A stretch of DNA of 34,935 nt from positions 1 to 34,935 of IMG/VR virus record IMGVR_UViG_3300044730_000623. One strand, written 5' to 3'. The notes beneath the pieces are model-generated. The model was not told the origin of the DNA and searched no databases. It worked only from the letters and a program-made list of their open reading frames with translations. Source of the stretch: a virus. A program made the translations under genes and the position numbers. The stretch's first letter is position 1, and each line of letters opens with the position of its first letter. Below, piece after piece: positions 30,161 through 34,935 of the stretch.

Positions 30161-30519
30161 AGCGCCCCGCAATCAGCGCCAGCATGAAGCTGGAAGCCCT
30201 GAAGGCGGGCCAGGTTCAGGCGGCTTGCTATATCTGCAAGCGCGTCTGTCCGTGGGACCAGTTCCACTTTGACCATATTCAGGCGCTTGTGGATTCCGGC
30301 ACCCACGAAGCGAGCAATTTAGCGGTGATTTGTGTATGGTGTCACCGTGACAAGTCGGCGTTCGAGCACCAGCGAAACGCCAAACACAAGCGCCTGAAAA
30401 TCGCGCGCGAACTGCACGAAAAGATTGTGTCGGGCGAAATGGACCGCCCGCAAAGCAAACTGAAAGGCCGCAAGTTCAGCGGCTGGCGGAAGTTCAACGG
30501 GGAAAGGGTGAAGTCATGA
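30157..30519 (+). CDS. HNH endonuclease
   Basis: 120 residues. Zinc-binding CYICKRVC (CxxC) and CVWCHRD (CxxC) bracket the HNH core FHFDHIQALVDSGTHEASNL, with the HNH-type His and the final AFEHQRNAKHKR helix. It lies between the exonuclease and Erf genes with ATGA overlaps on both sides. It could be a junction or invading-strand nuclease working in the recombination pathway, or a captured homing enzyme. The surrounding junctions show no duplicated ends, unlike the second HNH gene. Confidence 0.8.
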   Translation: MKRPAISASMKLEALKAGQVQAACYICKRVCPWDQFHFDHIQALVDSGTHEASNLAVICVWCHRDKSAFEHQRNAKHKRLKIARELHEKIVSGEMDRPQSKLKGRKFSGWRKFNGERVKS

Positions 30520-31145
30520 ACATGGAACATGGAAACGCCGCGCTGTTTGCGGCATTGGCCCAAGCGCAGGGCGCAGTCGAAAACGCCACGAAGGGTTCAA
30601 TCAACCCGCACTTCAAGTCCAGATATGCCGACTTGGCGGAAGTGTTGAACACGGTACGCCCGGTCTTTTCGGCCTATGGGCTTGGTATCCTGCAATCCAG
30701 CGCCTTTGACGGCGCGACCGTGTCGGTCACGACGACAATCACGCACAAGGACGGCGGCTATGTCAGTTCGACGGCAAGCTGCGTTCCGGCCAAGTTCGAC
30801 GCGCCTGGCATTGGGGCTTGCACGACCTATCTGCGCCGCTATGGCCTAGCCGCCATGACGGGCGTGGCGCAGGAAGACGACGACGGCAATGCTGCTTCTG
30901 GCCGACCAAGCCAGCCTGCCGACAATGCCCGCCAGCCCGACCGCAGTCAGGCGGCGCGTGCGTTCGTGACGGAAAGCATTAAGGCCATTGGGTCACTGCA
31001 GACTGAAACCGCGCTGGACGATTGGTACGCCGAAAACGCACCGAAGCTGGCGAGGCTGAAGGAAAGCTACGCCGACGAAGCCAAAATGATTGCGGGCGCG
31101 TTGGCCGAACAGCGCAAGGCGCTGGTCAGGGTGGCGGCTGAATGA
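30516..31145 (+). CDS. erf: Erf-family single-strand annealing protein
   Basis: 209 residues. ERF-superfamily motifs: ALAQAQGAVENATKGSINPH, FKSRYADLAEVLNTVRPVFS, YGLGILQSS, THKDGGYVSSTAS and FDAPGIGACTTYLRRYGLAA, ending in TGVAQEDDDGNA. This matches the ERF core that forms annealing rings. After an Ala/Gln/Pro-rich linker, the C-terminus is helical. With the exonuclease it makes a SynExo-type recombination pair for genome circularisation and repair. The name is by family, as in P22. Confidence 0.85.
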   Translation: MNMEHGNAALFAALAQAQGAVENATKGSINPHFKSRYADLAEVLNTVRPVFSAYGLGILQSSAFDGATVSVTTTITHKDGGYVSSTASCVPAKFDAPGIGACTTYLRRYGLAAMTGVAQEDDDGNAASGRPSQPADNARQPDRSQAARAFVTESIKAIGSLQTETALDDWYAENAPKLARLKESYADEAKMIAGALAEQRKALVRVAAE

Positions 31146-31462
31146 GCAACACCCGCCCCCAATCTGAATTGTATCGCGAAGCCGCCATGAAGTGGGCTGA
31201 CTTGGACGCCGCCGCGCGCATGCTTGAGGAAGGCAAGAGTGCCGTCCTAAGCCAGCGCATGACGGCACTGGGGGACATGGCCGTCAGCAAGGCGGAACTC
31301 ACCGTCAAGGCCAGCGACTTCTGGTCGGACTATATCAAGAAAATGGTGCGCGCCCGGACATTGGCGAACCAGGCGAAGGTCGAAGTCGAGTTTCTCCGCA
31401 TGCGCCATTGGGAAGCCACGCAAGACCGCGCGGACCATAGGTATGAGGCCCGAATGTCATGA
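31142..31462 (+). CDS. Hypothetical recombination-linked helical protein
   Basis: 106 residues, coupled to erf (ATGA). All-helical with ELYREAAMKWADLDAAARML, ALGDMAVSKAELTVKASDFW, SDYIKKMVRARTLANQAKVE and an end VEFLRMRHWEATQDRADHRY. Such small proteins occur after erf in many phages; a role in modulating recombination is possible. Its last 18 bases are the left copy of the direct repeat. Confidence 0.6.
   Translation: MSNTRPQSELYREAAMKWADLDAAARMLEEGKSAVLSQRMTALGDMAVSKAELTVKASDFWSDYIKKMVRARTLANQAKVEVEFLRMRHWEATQDRADHRYEARMS
31445..31462 (+). repeat. Left 18-bp direct repeat flanking the HNH cassette
   Basis: GAGGCCCGAATGTCATGA, identical to 31843-31860. Start-to-start distance is 398 bp, exactly spanning the HNH cassette. 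Both copies end in the ATGA that is stop plus start. Confidence 0.85.
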
Positions 31463-31860
31463 GGCGAAAAATGCCAAGCAGGGAACAGATTGCAAGATAT
31501 TGGCGTGACCATTCAGGTCGCGAGAAATTTCGGGACGTACATGGCGACGATTGCTTTGCTTGCGGCGATACGTTGCGCCTTGAGCGGTGCCATATCGTAC
31601 CGAAACACAAAGGGGGGACGGACGCGGTCGATAACTTGCACGTCCTGTGCGCGACCTGCCATGTTCACTCTGAAAATATCGCCGACTATTGGCATTGGTT
31701 TGACGGTAAAAAACTGGATTGCGGAATTAATCGCATATTGTCGTCTTACTCGCCTGAATCCATATGGGCAATCGCTGGCAAAAGGCTGTTAGCTGTCGGC
31801 ATTTCGCATGAGGAATTTTTAGAATCATTGCGGGCTTGCCGCGAGGCCCGAATGTCATGA
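31459..31860 (+). CDS. Second HNH endonuclease, inserted cassette
   Basis: 133 residues. HNH core: CFACGDTLRLERCHIVPKHK, then GGTDAVDNLHVLCATCHVHS, with His-Val/Ile-Val, Asn-Leu-x-x-Leu-Cys and CxxC zinc pairs. N-terminal helix MPSREQIARYWRDHSGREKF and a C-terminal DCGINRILSS helical region. The last five codons are EARMS, the same as the end of the upstream gene, because they come from the 18-bp repeat. The gene is visibly AT-richer than its neighbours. Probably a mobile HNH element that landed between two genes and kept their coupling. Confidence 0.85.
   Translation: MRRKMPSREQIARYWRDHSGREKFRDVHGDDCFACGDTLRLERCHIVPKHKGGTDAVDNLHVLCATCHVHSENIADYWHWFDGKKLDCGINRILSSYSPESIWAIAGKRLLAVGISHEEFLESLRACREARMS
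31843..31860 (+). repeat. Right 18-bp direct repeat flanking the HNH cassette
   Basis: Identical to 31445-31462. Recombination between copies would excise 398 bp and place the upstream gene directly in front of the 42-residue gene with the same ATGA coupling. Confidence 0.85.
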
Positions 31861-31985
31861 CCAACACCCCCGACCCTTCACGTCTGGAGCGCCTGATAGC
31901 TGCATTGCTTGCTTTGCTGGCAGACAGGGAAGCCACGATTAAGGGGCTGCGGCGGGAACTGGACAGGAAGGACGAAGAGCCATGA
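31857..31985 (+). CDS. Small helical protein, 42 residues
   Basis: Begins at ATG 31857 in the right 18-bp repeat and ends with TGA 31983-31985 overlapping the next ATG. Product MTNTPDPSRLERLIAALLAL followed by a helix of LADREATIKGLRREL ending KDEEP. Coiled-coil-like. Probably the original downstream neighbour of the 106-residue gene. No family recognised. Confidence 0.55.
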   Translation: MTNTPDPSRLERLIAALLALLADREATIKGLRRELDRKDEEP

Positions 31986-32185
31986 CCGCGCACCCCTGCC
32001 CCAACTGTCGCGGCACTGGAATTGTCCGTCCGCACCGGAAGCTAACCGACGAACAGGTTTCCAACATGCGCCGTGACCTGGACGCGGGCGAGGCGTTGGC
32101 GTCGGTTGCCGCGCGCTATGGGGTGGCACCCAGCACGGCAGGGGCTATTCGCGACGGGCACTTGAGGAAGGAACGAAGGGTATGA
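31982..32185 (+). CDS. Small zinc-motif/HTH DNA-binding protein
   Basis: 67 residues. N-terminal CPNCRGTG (CxxCxGxG, the DnaJ-type zinc-ribbon half motif), then TDEQVSNMRRDLDAGEALAS, VAARYGVAPSTAGAIRDGHL, a Hin/resolvase-like HTH. Only one Cys pair, so metal binding may need a dimer. Possibly a transcription regulator of this operon or of the methyltransferase gene downstream, with which it has an ATGA overlap. Confidence 0.65.
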   Translation: MTAHPCPNCRGTGIVRPHRKLTDEQVSNMRRDLDAGEALASVAARYGVAPSTAGAIRDGHLRKERRV

Positions 32186-32778
32186 CCGTCAGGCCCGCGC
32201 GTATCTTGGTCGCCTGTGAGTTTAGCGGCGTAGTCCGTCGCGCCTTCCGCGCCAAGGGGCATGACGCATGGAGTTGTGACTTGCTTCCGGCGGAAGATGG
32301 GAGCGAGTTCCACATTCAGGATGATGCTAGGTTCGTTGCATATGGGGGGGGGTGGGACATGATGATAGCGCACCCGCCCTGCACTCACTTGGCCGTTAGT
32401 GGGGCTAGATGGTTCAAGGAAAAGGCTGCGGAGCAGAACGCGGCGCTGTCGTTCGTGTGGGTGCTATTGACGGCCCCCATTAAGCACATTGCCTTGGAAA
32501 ACCCGGTCAGCATCATCTCAACCCGCATCAGGAAGCCAGACCAGTGCATCCAGCCCTACGAGTACGGGCACGGGGAAACCAAGAAGACCTGCCTCTGGCT
32601 CAAGAACCTGCCGAAGCTGGTCCCCACCAACATCGTGGAAGGCCGCGAGGCGCGCGTGCACCGGATGCCGCCTGGGCCTAACAGGTGGAAGGAACGCTCG
32701 CGCTTTTATCCCGGCATTGCCGCCGCAATGGCCGACCAGTGGAGTGGGTACGTCATGGAAGGATTGAACGCAGCATGA
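32182..32778 (+). CDS. Small phage C5 cytosine DNA methyltransferase-like protein
   Basis: 198 residues. Motifs in order: ILVACEFSGVVRRAFRAKGH (SAM-binding motif I, with ACEFSG for FxGxG), MIAHPPCTHLAVSG with the catalytic PPC of motif IV, IALENP (ENV-like motif VI), and a C-terminal RSRFYPGIAAAMADQW like motif X. It is about half the size of host Dcm-type enzymes, and the target recognition domain is very short. This is a common small phage type; activity and target base are unproven. Its presence suggests either self-protection from restriction or regulation. Confidence 0.75.
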   Translation: MTVRPARILVACEFSGVVRRAFRAKGHDAWSCDLLPAEDGSEFHIQDDARFVAYGGGWDMMIAHPPCTHLAVSGARWFKEKAAEQNAALSFVWVLLTAPIKHIALENPVSIISTRIRKPDQCIQPYEYGHGETKKTCLWLKNLPKLVPTNIVEGREARVHRMPPGPNRWKERSRFYPGIAAAMADQWSGYVMEGLNAA

Positions 32779-32933
32779 TCCAGCGCACCACCAAGACAAC
32801 GGTTAAAATGCAACTAAGGGAAATGAGGCGTCAGGTCCGCGTTTCACTGCGAAAACGGCACTACGCCAAGTATCGATACGCACGCGCGTGGCTGAAGGCG
32901 CACGCCGCATTGCTGCGGGAGACTGCGCAGTGA
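32775..32933 (+). CDS. Small very basic protein, 52 residues
   Basis: Starts at ATG 32775 (ATGA overlap), stop TGA 32931-32933 overlapping a GTG start. Product IQRTTKTTVKMQLREMRRQV, RVSLRKRHYAKYRYARAWLK, with high Arg/Lys/Tyr content and no acidic cluster, so nucleic-acid binding is possible. First gene with a GATC site (32777-32780). No family recognised. Confidence 0.5.
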   Translation: MIQRTTKTTVKMQLREMRRQVRVSLRKRHYAKYRYARAWLKAHAALLRETAQ

Positions 32934-33499
32934 CGCTGTACACAGGCTCCGGCTCCCTACCCCATCACGTCTATTGCCTGGTAGACCGCGCGCATGTGCG
33001 GAAAGACGGCCAAGGCTTTGAGCCTTGCGTCTGGTTTGGTCTTCGATCGTATCCGGCGCGGGCGTGGGGGTGCCACGTCATGCTCGAATGTGGCGCGGTG
33101 GTGAGGGATCTTCCCCTGCACGCGTTGGCTCACGGGGAAAGCCCTGCGCCATGGACAGTCAAGCAGGCCCAGACGTGGGATTGCTACGGGTGGCAATTCA
33201 GCCTGCATGCCTACAGCTACCTGCACGGGCTGGAGGCGCGCGCCAAGTGTGATGGAGAAGAGGCGCGCGGAGATTACCTGTTTACTGCCTTGCCGATCGG
33301 CGATGGGTACACAGCCGATCCGGGCCAGAGCAAAGAGTTCATGTTCCTGCGATTGAACAACGGAAGGTTTACGGCGCAGCCTACCAACCATGTCTTGTTC
33401 GACGAGGCATCTTTTACCGAAGATGAGGGGTGGCCAGTGGACATCCAGCGGCAAACAGAAGTGTGGGCGTGTGAGTGGAGGGATGCAGATGGGAATTGA
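32930..33499 (+). CDS. Unknown 189-residue protein at the start of the integration module
   Basis: GTG 32930 overlaps the previous stop (GTGA) with GGGAGA upstream; a longer frame lies over the preceding gene. No obvious domain. Features: VYCLVDRAHVRKDGQGFEPC, WGCHVMLECGAVVRDLPLHA and DVQ-type end (VDIQRQTEVWACEWRDADGN). Rich in Trp, Cys and His for its size. Contains four GATC sites in 570 bases, unlike genes to the left. Overlaps the excisionase-like gene by 11 bases. Could be an enzyme or an integration accessory factor. Confidence 0.6.
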   Translation: MTLYTGSGSLPHHVYCLVDRAHVRKDGQGFEPCVWFGLRSYPARAWGCHVMLECGAVVRDLPLHALAHGESPAPWTVKQAQTWDCYGWQFSLHAYSYLHGLEARAKCDGEEARGDYLFTALPIGDGYTADPGQSKEFMFLRLNNGRFTAQPTNHVLFDEASFTEDEGWPVDIQRQTEVWACEWRDADGN

Positions 33500-33734
33500 A
33501 TTGAAGCGCCCGATCGAGCGCCTGGCTTATCGCCGGCCAGAAGCGGCCGCGGCACTGGGTGTGAGCGAGAGCAAATTTCTGGATTGGGAAAGAAGGGGGA
33601 TTATGCCACGCCCCATCCACGTTGATGGATGCCGTCTGTACGATGCCGAACAAATCCGGATTGCGTGGGAAGCGCTCAAGGACGGATCCGAGCCGCCGGC
33701 ATTTGATAATTCAAACCCCTATGATGTGGCATGA
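33489..33734 (+). CDS. Excisionase-like HTH protein
   Basis: 81 residues from ATG 33489, with GGAGGG about 8 bases upstream; an in-frame ATG lies two codons earlier. Sequence LAYRRPEAAAALGVSESKFL, DWERRGIMPRPIHVDGCRLY is a MerR/AlpA-type winged helix as found in excisionases and phage Xis. YDAEQIRIAWEAL ends the domain. ATGA overlap with integrase, so the two are made together. Likely directs excision by binding near attP; three GGTGGCTAACCT sites there are candidate targets for Int or Xis. Confidence 0.75.
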   Translation: MGIELKRPIERLAYRRPEAAAALGVSESKFLDWERRGIMPRPIHVDGCRLYDAEQIRIAWEALKDGSEPPAFDNSNPYDVA

Positions 33735-34765
33735 TCAAGCAGGTCTCCCTTCCCTTCCTGCACGTCTACAAGGACCGGCATGGCCGGATCCGGAGATATG
33801 CAAGGAAGAGGGGGCGGAAGATCACACTGCGGCTGGATCCCACGGATCCGGGGTTCCTGGCAGAATATCAAAGAGCCATTGATCTTCTTGACCAGAAGGT
33901 TGAAACGGCAACGCCTCAGTCATGGAGCGCGCTTGTTGTTGACTATCTTTCCAGCGCTCATTTCCACCAGCTTGCCCCGCGCACCCGTGCCGAAAATCGT
34001 CGTGAGGTGGATCGGATCAGGATGAAGTGGGGGCCTCTTCCCGTTTCGCGCCTCGAGCCGCGCCACATCCTGAAGTGGCAGGATGAGATGAAGACCTTTC
34101 CGGGCCGCGCCAACAACATGCTGGCAACCCTGAAAATGCTTCTCGCGTTTGGCAAGACAAGGGGCTACCGGCACAACTCGCCGGCGGATGGGATCCGGGA
34201 ATTGAAGTCCGGCAAATACCGCTCATGGACGGAAGGGGAGATCGGGGCCTTTGAGGCAAGGTGGCCACAAGGAACGCGCGAGCGGCTGATCTTTGACCTC
34301 GCATTGTATACGGGGCAAAGGCGCTCGGACCTGCTGGCAATGACCAGGGCGCACATCTCAAATGGGGTGGTGGGCGTGATCCAGCAAAAGACGGGGGAGC
34401 GGGTTGCGATACCTATCCACCCTGCCCTGCAGGCCAGTCTCGACGCCTACCCGTCCAAGGGCCTTCACCTACTCCAGCGGCTGGATGGGAAACCTCTGGG
34501 GGTCCGGGATCTGTCACAGATCTTTGCCGGCGCCGTTGAGGCTGCAGGGCTTCCTGCCGCTTGCGTGCTTCATGGCCTCAGATACTCGGCCGCCAGACGG
34601 CTGGCAGACGCTGGGGCAACGCCGCATGAGATCATGGCGATTACGGGCCACAGAACCTTGGGCATGGTGGAGAAATATACCCGCGAGGCCACGAAGGACA
34701 TTCTGGCAAAGAAAGCGATCAAGAGATTGCGCGCAGGAACGGGAACAGAACCTGAAGGTGGCTAA
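33731..34765 (+). CDS. int: Tyrosine integrase
   Basis: 344 residues. All catalytic residues are visible: R197 (TGQRRSDLL), K220 (QQKTGERVAIPIH), H281 and R284 (HGLRYSAARR), H307 (ITGHRTLGM) and the nucleophile Y316 (EKYTRE). The N-terminal ~60 residues are a basic arm-binding region (KQVSLPFLHVYKDRHGRIRR), and 60-150 is the core-binding domain. The gene points to the tRNA-derived core about 60 bp downstream, and its stop codon lies inside the first arm repeat. Site-specific recombination into host tRNA-Pro(GGG) is expected. Confidence 0.93.
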   Translation: MIKQVSLPFLHVYKDRHGRIRRYARKRGRKITLRLDPTDPGFLAEYQRAIDLLDQKVETATPQSWSALVVDYLSSAHFHQLAPRTRAENRREVDRIRMKWGPLPVSRLEPRHILKWQDEMKTFPGRANNMLATLKMLLAFGKTRGYRHNSPADGIRELKSGKYRSWTEGEIGAFEARWPQGTRERLIFDLALYTGQRRSDLLAMTRAHISNGVVGVIQQKTGERVAIPIHPALQASLDAYPSKGLHLLQRLDGKPLGVRDLSQIFAGAVEAAGLPAACVLHGLRYSAARRLADAGATPHEIMAITGHRTLGMVEKYTREATKDILAKKAIKRLRAGTGTEPEGG

Positions 34766-34768
34766 CCT
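34757..34768 (+). repeat. Arm-type repeat 1 (GGTGGCTAACCT)
   Basis: First of three identical 12-mers around the attachment core. It covers the integrase stop codon (TAA 34763-34765). Same orientation as the other two. Confidence 0.7.
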
Positions 34769-34779
34769 TGGGGCTTGAT

Positions 34780-34791
34780 GGTGGCTAACCT
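34780..34791 (+). repeat. Arm-type repeat 2 (GGTGGCTAACCT)
   Basis: Second copy, starting 23 bp after the first, i.e. about two helical turns, so two integrase or Xis units could bind the same face. Confidence 0.7.
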
Positions 34792-34825
34792 ATCCAGCGG
34801 AACAAGACTAAGCCATTGAAATAAT

Positions 34826-34870
34826 TGGTCGGAGCGACAGGATTTGAACCTGCGACCCCCAGTCCCCCAG
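34826..34870 (-). other. attP core: 3' part of a tRNA-Pro(GGG) gene
   Basis: Minus strand reads from the anticodon loop (position 32 at 34870; anticodon GGG 34868-34866) through the anticodon 3' stem, variable loop, T-arm GCAGGTTCAAATCCTGT, acceptor CGCTCCG, discriminator A and CCA (34828-34826). The sequence beyond position 32 is unrelated to a tRNA (34871 on), so no functional tRNA is here. A 45-bp identity block beginning in the anticodon loop is a classic tyrosine-integrase crossover region that rebuilds the host tRNA on integration. Confidence 0.85.
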
Positions 34871-34903
34871 GGCGGCGAAATGGCTTATATGTCAACGACA
34901 TGG

Positions 34904-34915
34904 GGTGGCTAACCT
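34904..34915 (+). repeat. Arm-type repeat 3 (GGTGGCTAACCT), other side of the core
   Basis: Third identical 12-mer, 34 bp beyond the end of the tRNA-like core. Its complement supplies the stop codon (TAG) of the endolysin if the ends are joined. Arm sites on both sides of a core define an attP. Confidence 0.65.
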
Positions 34916-34935
34916 GCCCCATATTCGGCATGAAC

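Noticed and set aside
1-32776. Avoidance of the alphaproteobacterial CcrM site GANTC
   Set aside because: GATTC and GACTC occur at several places (for example 3841 and 27509), so this site is not absent.
34826-34870. A functional tRNA gene on the minus strand
   Set aside because: Only the part from the anticodon loop to CCA is present; the D-arm and 5' acceptor are replaced by unrelated sequence. It is an attachment core.
34826-34935. attR of an integrated prophage followed by host DNA
   Set aside because: A third identical arm repeat and the apparent continuation of the endolysin frame lie beyond the core, so the DNA there seems to be phage.
1-34935. CRISPR array
   Set aside because: No run of regularly spaced direct repeats with unique spacers; the repeats seen are in coding sequence, operators or att arms.

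Overview
The window looks like a complete or nearly complete temperate podovirus genome of the P22 morphogenetic type, from a high-GC, probably alphaproteobacterial host. The host call rests on a 45-nt fragment of a tRNA-Pro(GGG) gene used as attachment core, on overall base composition and on the style of the gene families, so it is an inference. Two signs suggest the two ends join into a circle. The M15 endolysin reading frame runs off base 1 and stays open for eight codons, then stops, if continued from base 34935. Putative integrase arm repeats also lie on both sides of the attachment core, as in attP rather than in an integrated attL or attR.

Layout. (1) 1-20820, minus strand: late genes. 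Read in transcription order they are TerS, TerL, P22-like portal, a five-gene block of unknown structural proteins, scaffold, major capsid, a second abundant head protein, a gp4-like connector, small Gly/Thr-rich proteins, a gp10-like tail accessory factor, a four-gene cassette (unknown, collar-like, Asp/Asn beta-hydroxylase, GNAT), three ejection proteins in the P22 order 7-20-16, tail fibre and endolysin. One two-helix membrane gene sits on the opposite strand at 1825-2046. (2) 20906-23695: a large beta-helix tailspike, first gene of the late transcription unit. (3) 23859-27869, minus strand: early and replication operon, with a Cro-like repressor, DnaA domain-IV-like protein, DUF1064-type and PD-(D/E)XK-type nucleases, a replication initiator with an iteron cluster inside its gene, a helicase-loader-like protein and a late-regulator candidate. 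A strong terminator separates this operon from the tailspike. (4) 27870-28366: divergent immunity region with a small XRE repressor on the plus strand and three near-identical 15-bp palindromic operators. (5) 28367-32933, plus strand: small genes, YqaJ/lambda-type exonuclease, HNH protein, Erf annealing protein, a second HNH gene bounded by 18-bp direct repeats, and a small C5 cytosine methyltransferase. (6) 32930-34935: unknown gene, excisionase-like protein, tyrosine integrase and attP.

The genes are tightly packed. Most junctions are ATGA, GTGA, TGATG or TAATG overlaps, so translation is probably coupled, and several genes of 30-54 codons fit exactly into this pattern.

The most striking global signal is that I find no GATC in the first 32776 bases, then 23 copies in the last ~2.1 kb. 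The backbone has apparently been purged of this palindrome, while the integration module has not and was probably acquired recently.
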